Shown in pieces: positions 43,843 to 56,464 of a stretch of DNA of 64,000 nucleotides; the stretch's first letter is position 1, and every line of letters begins with the position of its first letter. A program made the translations under genes and the position numbers. Source of the stretch: Carnegiea gigantea (taxonomy: Eukaryota > Streptophyta > Magnoliopsida > Caryophyllales > Cactaceae); contig JAKOGI010000123.1 of assembly GCA_029747015.1 (NCBI GenBank), positions 186,001 to 250,000 on the forward strand. The letters are read 5' to 3'. The notes beneath the pieces are model-generated. The model saw only the letters and a list, made by a program, of their open reading frames with translations, had not been told where the DNA came from and searched no databases.

Positions 43843-44784
43843 TTAGGGTGTTCTTGGAGCTGAAAAATTATGATCAACACCATGCTCATTACAAAAGTCA
43901 ATAAAGCTCGAATTTTCAAATTCTGTACCATGATCAGACCTTAGGCACACCAATGAGTGTCCTACTCTCTTTTCAGTCTTTTTAATAAATGCAAGAAATT
44001 TTACAAAAGTTTCATCTTTAGAAGCCAAAAACAGGGTCCATGTGAAACGAGAGTAGTCATCCACTACAACAAGCACATACCTGTTCCCACCTCTACTCAT
44101 GATCCTCATAGGACCACACAAATCGACATGTAACATTTCGAGAGGTCGGGTAGTGCTAACACAATTTTTCAATTTAAAAGAATTTCTGACTTGTTTGCCT
44201 TTGGCACATGCATCACATACCTTGTCATCATTGAATTTGATGGAATGTAAGCCAACCACTAAGTCTTTGGTTACAAGTTTATTCAAAAGCGAGTGGCTTG
44301 CATGACCTAGTCTTTTGTGCCAAAGCATAACATCATCATTTAAGGCACTCAAACAAGTCAAATTATTTTGGGGAAGAGTAGAAATACACACTTTATAAAC
44401 ATTTTTGTGTCGCTTCCCCCTCAACACAACATCTCCTGTGTTCATATTAACAACCAAGTAACGTGTTGGAGAGAACACTACTAGGTTGTCTTTGTCACAC
44501 AGTTGGGACACACTTAGTAAGTTGTGTTTTAATCCATCTATAAAATAAATATTGTCAATTGAATGGGAGAGTAACTCACCTATCTTACATATACCGACAA
44601 TTGTCCCAGATTTGCCGTTTCCAAATGCCACACTCCCTCCTTCTGAAGCTGTAAGTGAGAGAAAATTGGATTTTTCACCAGTCATATGTCTCGAACACCC
44701 ACTATCAACATACCACAGCTGCTTGTTTCCTAGGTTGTTCCCTGAGCTGTTTGCTGGGTTGTTTTCTCTCACTTCAGCCTGCAA
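43843..44784 (-). pseudogene. Copia protease and integrase N-terminal part
   Basis: Contains the aspartic protease signature DSGCSRHMTG and the GAG-pre-integrase HHCC region (LWHKRLGHAS...CDACAKGKQ). Integrase core residues follow: D in LHVDLCGPM and D in LRSDHGTEF. It ends at a TAA where the family has Gln in the PQQNG motif (43843-43845); the frame continues in the same register beyond it. Confidence 0.9.
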
Positions 44785-44790
44785 AACAAA

Positions 44791-46560
44791 TCAAAGGTTA
44801 GTTTTGGGAACCCAGATCCACTTGGATCTCATTCCTTCAGACGTACAAATCTCATCTTTCCTAACCCATATTTGTCTTACATAAACTGTGTTTCTTTCAA
44901 TGGCATACTTTCTCGAAGGACAAGTGTAACGGTAATGACCCGTTTTACCACAGTGATAACATACAATATTCTCAGATAATCCTACGTATTTTCTATTCAC
45001 TGGGTAGGTCATCCGCTTAGGCACAAAACCTAGTCCTCTTCTATTTCGACTGTGATGTGTGTTTAACCATTCAAGCGCTCTTGAGAACCTGTTCCAGAGC
45101 TTGTTTGTAGCAAGGTCTGATTCCATTTGTTTTATTTTCTCAAGCAAGTTTTTATTTTCTCCCAACAAGGATTCGACCTTTCCTTTTAAGTCAAGGGATT
45201 CCTTTTCCAGCTCAGTCAGATTAATGGAACAAGTCTCTTCTTTCATGAGTAGGGTCTCTTTAAGCATATTAATGTTTTCATGTAAGGCAAGTGTCTCTTT
45301 GTCAACTTCAAGCTTTTCCATTTTAAGAGTTTCATTTTCAAGTTCTAGGTCTCGAACATCCCTTTTTAACTCAGCACATATATCCATTATAGTGTACACC
45401 AATTCTTCAAGGGTTGATTTATTGAGATCACATACCTTGTTCTTGAGTTGAGTTAGACTGTTTGTTGATTCATCATCTGAATCAGTGTCACTTCTTGCCA
45501 TGAGTGCTACATCAGCTTCCTCGGCTTCAGACCCTTCCTCATCCTCGCTTGAATCACCTCAGGCCGCTAGCATAGCTTTTGAGAATCGTTTCGCTGAACT
45601 GCTTACACCCTGTTTCCTGCCCTGTTTTCTAAGGTATTCGAGTTCTTGTTCTTCCTTGAGCAGTGGGCAGTTTCTTACAATATGGTCTAGCTTGCCACAT
45701 TTGAAGCATCCAGAGAACTGTTCCCGAGAGGTGTTTCTGGCCTTGCCGAAGTCCTTCCGTTTGCTGTTTTCTTTAACTTTCGTGAAGAACTTCTTAAATT
45801 TTTGAGTTATCATGGCAATCTCCTCCTCATCAGAATCAGAATCATCTTCTAAGGCCTTTAGTGCAAGACCTCGATCTCTCTTTGTCTCATCTTTCTGCTG
45901 AGAATTTTTTCTAAGTTCATACGTTTGGAGATTGCCAATCAGCTCATCTAGGGTGATCTTGTTCATGTCCTTAGATTCTTGGATGGCCGTTACTTTCGCT
46001 TCCCAAGAATGAAGTAAAATTCTTAGGATTTTCCTCACCAATTCTTCGGTGGTGAAGGATTTTTCTAGGGATTTCAACTCATTCGTTATGTGAGTGAAGC
46101 GAGTGTACATGTCCATCACACTTTCACGATCACCCATCTCAAACAGCTCATATTTTCTCATAAGCAATTCAATCCGGGATTGCTTTACCTGATTGGTCCC
46201 TTCGTGAGCTACTTGTAAAGCATCCCAGATTTTCTTGGCAGATTCACATTCAGATATGCGAGTATATTCATCAGGACCTAGGCCGAAATATAGAAGTTTC
46301 TTGGCCTTGGCATTCTTCTCCATCATTTTGTAATCTTCAGTATTGAATTTTTTAGGCTCCTTGGGGATTGACTTTCCATCTTCAGTTGTTTTCTTAGGGA
46401 TGAGTGGTCCATCCTTGATGAGCATCCACAACTCATAGTCCTCGGCTTGGATGTAGTTTTCCATCCTATTTTTCCACCAACTGTAATGTTGGCCATTAAA
46501 GTATGGTGGTCGAGTTATGGATTGACCTTCAAGTATGCCTTGTGGGGTACTCATCTTCAA
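44791..46560 (-). pseudogene. Copia gag with coiled coil and two zinc knuckles
   Basis: Starts ATG at 46558-46560 (MKMSTPQG). The capsid region includes YFNGQHYSWWKNRMENYI, with a first zinc knuckle CFKCGKLDHIVRNC near 45680. A TGA at 45559-45561 interrupts the frame where TGG is likely ancestral. The same frame then encodes a heptad-like coiled coil (DLELENETLKMEKLEVD) and a second knuckle CYHCGKTGHYRYTC near 44940. Another TGA at 44791-44793 separates it from the protease part. All pieces share one frame. Confidence 0.88.
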
Positions 46561-46597
46561 GGATCTCTCAAGGTGTTAGCCTTTCAAAGGAGAACCT

Positions 46598-46609
46598 GCT
46601 CTAATACCA
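46598..46609 (-). other. Primer-binding site of the copia element
   Basis: Minus strand TGGTATTAGAGC begins two bases after the 5' LTR. It matches the initiator-Met tRNA complement (TGGTATCAGAGC) with one change. Confidence 0.88.
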
Positions 46610-46611
46610 CT

Positions 46612-47981
46612 TGATAGAAATGAGAGTACACAAACACAAGAGGGGGTTGAATTGTATTGTCTAATTTTCGCAGGTTTCTGGGAAACAGGCTTAGACCCTA
46701 TTTGCACAGACTGTTTCTGATACGTCCAGTAGCGAAAATTCAACGGAAATGAACACAAGAAATAATGGACACAGGATTTTTTACGTGGAAACACCTCTAG
46801 CCCAACTGAGGTGAAAAAACCACGGCCTACCTCCTGTAGGATTTACACACTTCACTAAACGGGCTAAACACGTTACAATAGTAACACACCTTATTACAAC
46901 TTGTAACACACGTAACCGTCTTCCCTAAGACCGGTTATCCCACGTCCAAAATTCCCTTGATTTGGACACACTCAACTCACTTTTATGAAAGAAGATAATA
47001 AAATGGACACCTTACTTTTGAATGCTTCTCGATAAGCTAGTGTAAGGTACAAATATGCACCTAGTATGCCAATTTTGAAAGCTCAATCTTTCACACACTC
47101 GGATCGGTTTTCTCTCTGAAAAATATGACTTTTAAGTTCTGGAATATTGCTGTGAAAACCGGTAAAGAAAATGAGTGTGGAGTCTTGCTTAAATAGAAAA
47201 CCAAGTGGAAAAAATATTTTCTAAAAAGAAAAAGCTTGGGCCGCAAGAAGTGGAAAGTGTGAACTGAAAATTTTCACTAACTACTTGAGCCACACGGTGA
47301 TTTTCAGCCATAAAAACTCAGTAATCATCCCATGATTTTCTCCACAAAATCAGCCATTATCTAAAAATAGAGATTTTGTTTCTTGGAGAATAAAACATTC
47401 TAAAAAATAGACTTGCAATTCTCCCCAAGTTTCTCATAGCCAAAAATAGTTTCTTTGGACTAAATAATCAGTAGAAAATCTTGCTTAAAAATCTCAGAGA
47501 CGTTAGCCCAAAAATCAAGGAAGAAATCGTGAGAAAATCAGTTTTGCAGTTTTGGCTTGAAAACAACTTGAACACCCTATTCTCAGAACTGTTCTGAGAC
47601 AGTGTTCTGAAATTTTTCAAAGAGCAAAACCATTTCAAGTAGGTGTTAAATCAAGACTTTCTAATTGGCATATTAACAAGAATCTAAGAAGATAAAACCT
47701 ATAACAAACCAAGACTCTTGTTGAATCAACCGAACATCTTGTAGAAAAACAACTTGCTGCTCCAAACACCTTGCAGAACTGATCCCCAGGCTGTTCTGGA
47801 TTCCTGAATCAACTGATCTTGAGAACCTGTCCTTAAGACCTGTTCTTAAGCATTGTTAACCAAGCAATTTCAAAGTATTCCAAACAATATTTGGAACCTG
47901 TTTGAACAACACACTCAAGCATATATTACATTTGTGTTTGTTATCATCAAAACCTTACATTACATAAGGATAGGGTCAACA
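46612..47981 (-). repeat. Copia 5' LTR
   Basis: 1,370 bp partner of 38019-39389. The outer edge is followed by CTTCC, the second copy of the target duplication. Differences from the 3' LTR are scattered point changes and two 1-bp indels. Confidence 0.95.
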
Positions 47982-47986
47982 CTTCC

Positions 47987-49500
47987 CATTAGGCATCTTC
48001 CTCAGGGCCTCTTTAATCTCGTCCTTACTGATATAACCACACTCTTACGGGTCACTCCTCCTCTCACCATGCTCTCATTTCCTGCTTCGGAAATCTTCCA
48101 TCCATTCACTATTGAGAAGATTGGAAAAGTATCCCTGCTATCTCTCATTGATTTCTGCATCCTCAAATAACACCTTACTATTTTCATCCTTGATGCACCT
48201 TACAACACCTAAATCCCTTGTTCTTCTTTCCCTAGCCCTCGCCAGTTTAAAAACTTCCTTCTCCCCTTCCTTGGTCGCCAGTCTATAATATAACCTATCA
48301 TAAGCCATACTCTTAGCTACCGCAACAGCTTTCTTAGCTACTGTTTTTGCTGTCTTATATCTACCTCTACTATTATCTCTCTCTCCATCTGCTCCACTGT
48401 TCATGAAATCAGCATAGGCCTATTTTTCTCCCTGACTTTCTCCTTTACCTCCTCGTTCCACCACCAGGCACCCTTCATTTTATTACCACCCCTTCTAGAA
48501 GTACCTAGGACTTCTTTAGCCGACCTTCGAATACAATCTGTCATTGCCTTCCACATTATATCTGCATCCTCTACCCGCCTCCAAGCTCCTCTTCAGTAAT
48601 CCTTTCTGATAATAATATGGCGTTCTCCTTTGTGAGGGTCCACCACTTAACTGTAGGGTCCCCGACTCTCTTCTTCTTCCACGTTGAACATTTGAACTCC
48701 ACGTCCAACACTAGCAACCTATACTGAGTTCCTAGATACTTACTAGGAATCACCTTACAGTCCTTGTAGAACCTCCGACTATCCGCCCTCCTCAGGAAGT
48801 AATCAACTTGGCTCTTCGAGGAGCCACTCTTAACGGTTACCAAGTGGTCCTCTTTCTTCTTAAAAAAGGAGTTTACCACCAACAATTCATAGGCCACTGC
48901 AAAGTCCAGCATAGAAACTCCTCCGTTGTTTCTCTCCCCAAAACCGAAACCCTCGTAGGTCGTATCATACCCGTCTAAGTCCACTCCAATATGGCCATTA
49001 AAGTCTCCTCCTATAAAAAGTTTCTTGCTCCAAGGTATCTCCTGGATAACCATATCCAAAACCTCCCAAAATAGCGTCTTAATACCGTCCGGCAGACTTA
49101 TTTGGGGAGCATAAACACTGACCACATTTATGAATTCTGAACTCACCAAAACCTTAATGGCCATAATTCAGTCATCTTACGTCTTACTTCAACAACAAAG
49201 TTTACCAACTCCTTCTCAACCAAAATCCCAACTCCATTCCTCGCCTTGATAGACCCCGAAGACCATAATTTGTACCCATCAACTTCTCTAACTTTAGCCT
49301 CCACCCACTTCGTCTCTTGAACACACGCTATATTAATCGTACGCCTATGCAACGACTTAATTAATTCTATAGACTTATCCGTAAGCGACCCAATATTCCA
49401 AGATGCTAGGCGCACATTTCGAAATCCTTCACCGCTCCTACCTCTATTTCCCCCCGGAGGACTGGCTGAAACTACTACATTGCTCGCAACCAGCTAACAA
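47987..49500 (-). pseudogene. RTE-clade LINE, endonuclease and 5' part
   Basis: Minus-strand AP-type endonuclease: MRLASWNIGSLTDKS at 49415, CVQETKW, NGVGILVEKEL, then (after a frame change near 49150) VVSVYAPQ, FIGGDFNGHIG and SQVDYFLRR. The final catalytic region reads TQYRLLVLDVEF where the family has a His in place of Tyr. It continues towards RT (MPNGKAEGPDQIP spans the insertion site with 38018). Several stops lie at 47990-48570. The 5' boundary near 49500 is approximate. Confidence 0.85.
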
Positions 49501-50332
49501 CAGCAGAAAAAACTAAAAAACTACCCACAAAAAATACTGATAATAAAATTGCCAAGAGACTAACCAAAAAAAATTAAATAAATAATTAAATAAAATTAAA
49601 TAATTAAATAACGATGGTGAAAAAATTTAGCAGCAAGGGCAATAACTAATAATGAAGCAGGGGCTAATGGACTAGGGGAGAACTCTTCCGGAAAACTTGG
49701 AATAAAGTAGGATCTATTTAGAAAAAGAACTAATTAGAGCAAAAATAGAACACAAGCAAGCCACCAATTTCACAGCCCTCCACCTGCAACCTCGATTAAC
49801 CATTCAAAATCACTAAACACTGCCACTGATACTGGCACAGAGCAAATTGAGACAGAATTCAGAATTCGGGAAAAAATTTTCTAACAAACTAGAAATGGCA
49901 CCAACCTAGCTGAAAACAATAAATGAATAGCAATTAAGAAGGATTGGCAGAGAGAGGGAACCTGAGATTTGGTGATGAATGGCGAGTTCAAACTCAGCCC
50001 CATCACCCAATTTCACAGAGTAATAATACAAACAGAAACTTACACGAAAACAGTAATTGAAGGGCAACTGTAGCTCAGTGAGTCAATGATAAAATCACAG
50101 CGCAACAAGAAACGCAAATTACACGAACATAATGATTAATCGAAGGGCAAAATCATAGAGTAATAATTGAAGGGCCAAATCAAACTTCTTTCACAAGAAT
50201 CAAAGCATAACACAGAGACTAAGATCAAAAAACAAATGTAATAAGCTACAATCGGAAAACAATGGATGTAAAACATGAACAGACGAACAATGAGCGGATG
50301 AATCTGTAAAAATTGCATAGATAGAGAGAGCG

Positions 50333-50380
<48 letters not shown>

Positions 50381-51250
50381 TGTGCTATGCCTATGGTAAA
50401 AGATGGACTGAAGCACGAACTAATTAGAAAAAGAACTAATTAAAGCTAAACTTAAACACAAGCAAGCCACCCAGAACAAAACCTCCAACTGCACCTCAGT
50501 ACTCAATTCAAAAACTATGAACACTGACCCTGAACCCTCAATTCCAAAAACCTGAATTCACACACTCAAAAACAATCTAGCAAAATGGACAAAACCTCAA
50601 TTCACAAACATTGACCCTCAAACTAGCAAAACAATCTAGCAAAACTCTAAACTCTTAAACACTCAAAAGCACTGACCCTCAATTCAAAAACTCAGTACCC
50701 AATACAAACAAACCCTAAAACTTTCAGGTTGAACAGGCTCCCTCTTCGACAGCAAAAAATTGCCTCATAGTGTATGAATCACAAACAATACAAACCCTAA
50801 CACTTTCACTAACAGAAATACAATCTCGAAGAACAGGCACAGAAATATTAGATTAAACAAACAAAATTCAAAAAAAAATCGAGGACAAACCCCAGGCAGT
50901 CAGGCACCCTCTTCGAAAGCAAAATCGCCTCCTTGTGTAATAAAATCGCAATTTGAAATCACAGGAGACCGAAGATCTTACCGAAAGGAAGAGGATCGTC
51001 GAAGATAGAGAGAATCAAAGCCACCCAAATTGAATTCGTTGAAGCACCTGAAGCAAACGGAGCTTGCTGTTGTGGTACCGACTCCGGTACCCTGGCCGAC
51101 TAGGTGTCGCCGGTGAGCGGCTTGGGCTGTTGGTCGACTTGGGCTATTCCAAACGACAGTTCTGTGTGTTCTGGAAGCTATATAGAGAGAAAGTGCAGCT
51201 AGAGAACACAAAATTGAATAGAACACTAAAAATGAAATCCTATTTAAATT
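49501..51250. other. Intergenic region with local repeats, no gene recognised
   Basis: A related 45-bp phrase containing AACACAAGCAAGCCACC occurs at 49720-49763 and 50428-50472. Short CT/CAAAACC-rich repeats fill 50470-50720. It might include an old 5' region of the LINE or its flank. No conserved coding frame was recognised on either strand. Confidence 0.4.
50319..50375. repeat. (GA)n(CG)n(AG)n compound microsatellite
   Basis: GAGAGAGAG, then about ten CG dinucleotides, then about fourteen AG dinucleotides. The alternating CG tract can adopt Z-DNA. Confidence 0.95.
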
Positions 51251-51599
51251 AAATATTTTGAAATTAAATTCAACCTAATGTTCAATTTTACGATGATAGC
51301 AACCAAATCACCACGGACGAACTTAGGGATGAAACAACTAAAATACTTTCGTCACCTACGGTTTGACTATTTTCATATATTATTCATGTCGAAACTCAAA
51401 CATAAATGCGATTTGTGTATTATAATTTTAAAACATGTTAACTTATTTTCTCTATAATAGCATATATACTTCATGTCAATATTCAAGTATTAATTCACAT
51501 CGTTGAATTCTGATTTATATTTATTCAAATATTATGTTCAAAAACAAGAGCTGTAAAATTTTCCATATTAGTAGTATATAAAAATATATATAATAACAC

Positions 51600-51690
51600 C
51601 TTCTAATATGGGTCCCGCTTTCGCGAGATTTGGGGGATTCAGATGTAGGCAGCCTTACCTCAACCGGCAGCCCTGCCCGTAGATATAAAA
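51600..51690 (-). mobile_element. RTE LINE 3' tail fragment
   Basis: GGGTCCCGCTTTCGCGAGAT (51610-51629) and TGTAGGCAGCCTTACCTCAA match the 3' region of the LINE at 36190-36260 in the same orientation. It is a severely 5'-truncated copy. Confidence 0.8.
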
Positions 51691-51739
51691 ATATATACAC
51701 ATTTTTATAAATATAAGAAAAAATAAATGATAAGTTGAA

Positions 51740-52598
<859 letters not shown>

Positions 52599-52964
52599 GG
52601 CCCTGTTTTTTTCATAGATAAATTTTAAAATACTAATCTCAACTCACTTCAATCTACTTCAACTTATTTTTATTGTTTTAATCAAGTTTAATTTATCACA
52701 TAAAAAAATTCAACCCACTTCAACCCACTTTACCATTTTACCCACCTTAATTTACATACGAAAAGAACAAGCTCTTAGTCAAGAGTGTTCTTTTCGTGAA
52801 AAATATGAATCGATAAATGGATAAAGTTATTTAAGATTAATAGAAGTTGATTAAAGTAGGTTGAAGTTAGTATTTTTTTATTGAAGTTCGTTGAAGTACA
52901 TTAAAGTTGATTCAAATTGATTAATTTTGGTAAATTTAGATATATCAACGAAAAGAACAAGGCC
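52599..52964. mobile_element. PIF/Harbinger-like MITE, dimeric, TTA duplication
   Basis: Left end GGCCCTGTTTTTTTCATAG and right end CAACGAAAAGAACAAGGCC, with TTA at 52596-52598 and 52965-52967. The middle contains another inverted pair, CGAAAAGAACA (52759-52769) and TGTTCTTTTCG (52786-52796). The element therefore looks like two terminal-repeat-bounded halves joined together. It has no coding content. Confidence 0.82.
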
Positions 52965-53424
52965 TTAATGTGGCACAAAAAAATAATCATTGTCTGTGCC
53001 AGTTATTTTCTGAGTACATGATCTTTGGTTAATTGCTATGAAATTGGGTATTCAAAATTCATGTTCACCATTCTATTTTCTAAATCCACATCTTACTCTA
53101 GAGAGCTTATACGTTCATAGAATACATAAATAATTTTATATTTACAAATTATTTATAAATTAAATGTGATAACATATACTCACATTTCCTTGATTGAAGT
53201 TGGGCTGTTTTTATTTAGAACGCAAATTTGAGATTTTAACTGCTTGGGCCCCATTACTTTTAATATATCATGAATACTTATCAATATTGAGTACTATTAC
53301 TCAGTACTCATTATAATCAATTAACACTTAATTATAATATAATTCATACTCATAATCTCCATCTTGATTAAATAGTTATTAATACTAATCAATATCAATT
53401 AGTCTTCATCAACAATTAAGTGCA

Positions 53425-54345
53425 AAATATAATCAGCAAAGCTGACGTACCTCTGACTGTAAGATTAGCGATCAGACGGACGTGCAAAATAAAATCAGCA
53501 AAGCTCAAGTGCCTCTGATTATCATGTCTGTCATCATCTCGTCGACCACTCTTGGTTACCAAATTCTTTCATCTACTTATCTAGTATTTATCAACAATTA
53601 AGAAAATGAAGAGTCGAGAGGTCATTTAGGTTAAAGCCCCTATCATCATCGATTCATATTCAAATCCGATTCATCGTACAATCTAACACTTACCTTTAAA
53701 ATGCAAAGAGGCCATTTAGCTTAAAATCTTTACTTAATTATTACTATCTCTTGAAAACTTATCCTCATCTAATTGTCAAAAACAAGATTAAGGATCAGAC
53801 TGACGTGCAAATTATAATCAGCAAAGCTAAGCGCCTCTGATTATCATGTCTATCATCATCTCCTCCACTCCCACAAATTTTTATAATTTATCAAAGTTCA
53901 CAACACCTTCCAGTGTGAATCCCATTTTTAACATTCCTGCCTGTAAAGAGAATGGCTCCAAGAGACCGATAAAATATGATTCCGTGGTAACATTTTATAG
54001 GGAAAAAAATTTAGTGAAAACATTTTCATAGAAGAAAACTAAGAATAAACAGTAGAGAATAAACTATAACAGATTAATAAATCAGATGACAGTAACCATA
54101 TATAAATATAAGTACAACATTCCAAGAAAAGTTACTTTGAAAACCATTTTTAGATCAAAGAATGTTTTCAAAATAATAACCAATAAAAAAAAGGACATGA
54201 ATAGTACAAGTGAGAATTTCCCTTGAGTGGAGATTTTTAAAAAATAAAAAATAAAAAGGTGAGCTGCGTGGGATCAGACTGACGTGCAAAAAATAAAAAT
54301 CAGCAGAGCTGAGCTGGGCTGGCGCCTCTGATGAATTTGTTTGAA
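53425..54345. repeat. Local repeat family with AATCAGCAAAGCT core, four copies
   Basis: Related blocks lie at about 53425-53460, 53472-53545, 53788-53862 and 54272-54345. The consensus pieces are ATCAGACTGACGTGCAAA, AATCAGCAAAGCTGAG and GCGCCTCTGATTATCATG. Each fuller copy can fold through AATCAG...CTGATT and contains TGACGTGC, a bZIP-type site. It is not recognised as a named element. Confidence 0.7.
53890..54070 (-). mobile_element. Degenerate RTE LINE 3' fragment
   Basis: CCAGTGTGAATCCC, ATTCCTGCCTGTAAAGAGAA and CATTTTATAGGGAAAAAAAT follow the same order as 36187-36365 in the RTE LINE, with heavy divergence. The central CGCTTTCGCGGG block is lost. Confidence 0.55.
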
Positions 54346-55029
54346 TCTTTCCATCATTTCCCAAAGCTCTTCTCAGGGGCCAGTATATATACAGTGCTAA
54401 AAAAACAAACTAAATCAAAATACATATTTAATATTTTAAAAAAGAAGAAAAATAACTTTCATTTTCCATTTTTTTCTGAGTTAAATTAAAAGGGCACAGT
54501 GATACGCTTTCAACGTGCTCCACATGCTCTACCGCAACAGCAGATGCTTTCCATTTCTAGTCCATTGCCATGCTTTCCCCACTCACTGCTATAGCGCGTG
54601 TAGTCACGCGTCCCTGCAAGTCACATCAGCTTGATCTAATTTGAACTTTCAGCTTCCGAATTTCTCAGATTAGATCATAGTATTAGATTAGAATCTCTCT
54701 CCTAGGTTCTAGCCGTAAGCAGATAAAACAAATTGAGGGACGAAAAGGGAACAGAGAAAAAAAAAATGAAGCACGTACAGCTATGAACTAGCTACATCGA
54801 ACAGGAGCAGAAAGGACCAAGCCCAGCCCCCGCATATTTACATATTTTCACCAAAAAAGATTGCGGAAAATAGGGAAATCGAGTTTTTGCACAAACCCCA
54901 CAGCCTCACCCTCCTCGATTGAAATTATAATTGATGAAAGAGGAAGATTAGTACGGAATATAATATAAGTAAATTCAAAGCCGAGTTGAAATACTCGATT
55001 TCCCCCTTTTGGTTTTTTGGTTTACCGGT
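54346..55029. other. 3' flank of the Ser-rich gene
   Basis: AT-rich, includes the likely 3' untranslated region of the minus-strand gene ending at 55030. No other gene was seen. Confidence 0.4.
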
Positions 55030-56229
55030 TTAGGAAATCTCCTTCTTGTTCCTGCTAATACAGCTACTTGATTGCTGGTGATGGTTATGGCTTCTTCCGC
55101 CATTGTTATTGCTGCTCTCTTTCTTCTGGGACTGCGAAGTAGATGATGAAGAAGAGAACAATTGACCGAACCCAAAAACCCCCGATTTGGACGACCCACG
55201 GAGCGAGCATACTGGCACGTTTAGAACCGGTGTGACCCGAACCACATTGGCCGAGTAAGACCGCTCCATACCCCTGTGGCTGTAGTTGTACCTGGGTCGT
55301 CCGCCATTGAAGCTGCTTGGACTGCTCGAGCTTCTCTCCAAGCTCTGGAAGAGTACTCTTCCAGATGAGTTCATCCGCGGGCTGTCCACTGACACCCCTC
55401 GCACCATCCTCCCCGGCTCGGGCTGCGCTCTTCGGACCGGGCTCCGCCCCACCCGGGTCGATCCGGTGGACCGGACAGGCCGAAGCCGGGCCGGGTTTGG
55501 GTTAGCGTTTGGGGTATCGAGAGAGTGGCGAGGGAAGTCGTCGTGGGTTGAGGTGGTGGATGAGAGAGAAAGACGGTTCGATGAAAAGGAGAGAGAATCG
55601 GAGTCTGAGTTCAGTAATGGGAGAGATAGAGATGGGTCGGAGGTTGAAGACGACGACGTTTTGGAGTTTCTATAGAGGAATAAGCGAATAGATTTGGTTG
55701 AAGATGAGGTTGAGGTGGAAGAGGACGACGGAGACGACGTCGTTTTGGGATTCTCTTGCTTATTGTGGGTACTCTGGTACAGCTTCTTCAACCCTAGAAG
55801 CTCTCTCCACCGGCTAGAGCACCTCGGAGCTTTGGGAGAGAACAAGTACGGATCGTTGGCGAAACTTAAATCCCCGTGGCTTCTCCGGCAAGATTTCGAG
55901 GTCTCCGGCGACCGGACCTCCTCCGACGCCACCGGAGACACCGCCGGCTTTAGCTGCAGCGGCATAAGCTTCCCATCGAAGAAGAGCTCGTCCGCCGGCA
56001 GCATCACCGCCGGATCATCAAGGCGAAACTCGAAGTCTCCGGCGGGAGAAGATTCCAGATCCGGCTTCTTCTCCGGCGGACTCACGGCGGAGGAGGATTT
56101 GGAGACCTTCGAGTCCTCACGGCTGAAGGAAAGACGAGGGCTGAGCCAGCCGAAGGAAGAGTGAGGCGCCGAACAGTCGAGGAAGTTTTCCGGCGACACT
56201 CCGATGTTGTTGACGCAAGCTGACGCCAT
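55030..56229 (-). CDS. Plant-specific Ser-rich protein of unknown function, 399 residues, single exon
   Basis: Intact minus-strand ORF with ATG at 56227-56229. An N-terminal segment holds a conserved-looking FEFRLDDPAVMLPADELFFD (about residues 66-85) followed by GKLMPL. A central SPKAPRCSSRWRELLGLKKL (about 131-150) follows. Ser-rich linkers and Arg/Pro stretches make up about 160-290, and the C-terminal block is ERSYSANVVRVTPVLNVPVC-SLRGSSKSGVFGFG. This three-block layout with disordered Ser-rich spacers resembles plant families annotated as DUF1645-like or membrane-associated kinase regulators, but I cannot assign one with certainty. A minus-strand TATAAA box lies about 230 bp upstream. 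No signal peptide or transmembrane helix is evident. Confidence 0.85.
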   Translation of the reverse strand: MASACVNNIGVSPENFLDCSAPHSSFGWLSPRLSFSREDSKVSKSSSAVSPPEKKPDLESSPAGDFEFRLDDPAVMLPADELFFDGKLMPLQLKPAVSPVASEEVRSPETSKSCRRSHGDLSFANDPYLFSPKAPRCSSRWRELLGLKKLYQSTHNKQENPKTTSSPSSSSTSTSSSTKSIRLFLYRNSKTSSSSTSDPSLSLPLLNSDSDSLSFSSNRLSLSSTTSTHDDFPRHSLDTPNANPNPARLRPVRSTGSTRVGRSPVRRAQPEPGRMVRGVSVDSPRMNSSGRVLFQSLERSSSSPSSFNGGRPRYNYSHRGMERSYSANVVRVTPVLNVPVCSLRGSSKSGVFGFGQLFSSSSSTSQSQKKESSNNNGGRSHNHHQQSSSCISRNKKEIS

Positions 56230-56454
56230 TTTTTCCGGCGATCATGCAATCTGGAGAAATGGGTTTGAGAGGAAAAGGAGGGTTTTCGAGAAAAATCACA
56301 TCAAGCCGAAAAGGTTTTGGAGATGCAGAAAGTTGTGCAGGGGAGAGATGGCTAGGGTTTGGCTTGTAGGGAGGTGTGGGGCGGGTTCTGTTGGCGTAGA
56401 CGTGCCCTAGATTGAATTGGTTTGGGCTTTAAGAGGTTGCCAGCGGTTTAGAGT

Positions 56455-56464
56455 GTTTATAAAG
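56455..56464 (-). promoter_or_regulatory. TATA box of the Ser-rich gene
   Basis: Minus strand CTTTATAAA lies about 230 bp upstream of the ATG at 56229, consistent with a leader of about 200 nt. Confidence 0.5.

Larger units (their letters stand above)
38019..47981 (-). mobile_element. Sirevirus-like Ty1/copia retrotransposon, complete with both LTRs, RT core deleted
   Basis: 9,963 bp with TG...CA LTRs and a perfect 5-bp duplication CTTCC (38014-38018, 47982-47986). The order on the minus strand is 5' LTR, PBS, gag with two zinc knuckles and a coiled coil, protease, integrase, truncated RT, RNase H, a 740-codon extra ORF, a 36-bp triplicate repeat, PPT and 3' LTR. By-eye comparison of the LTRs shows about 43 differences over 1,370 bp (about 97% identity), mostly transitions. 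An extra ORF after pol, coiled-coil gag and 10-kb size fit the Sirevirus lineage. Deletion of the RT core makes this copy non-autonomous. Confidence 0.93.

Noticed and set aside
55286..56164. Plus-strand ORFs over the Ser-rich gene (129 and 156 codons)
   Set aside because: They mirror a GC-richer coding region; the minus-strand frame has conserved-looking blocks and a TATA box.
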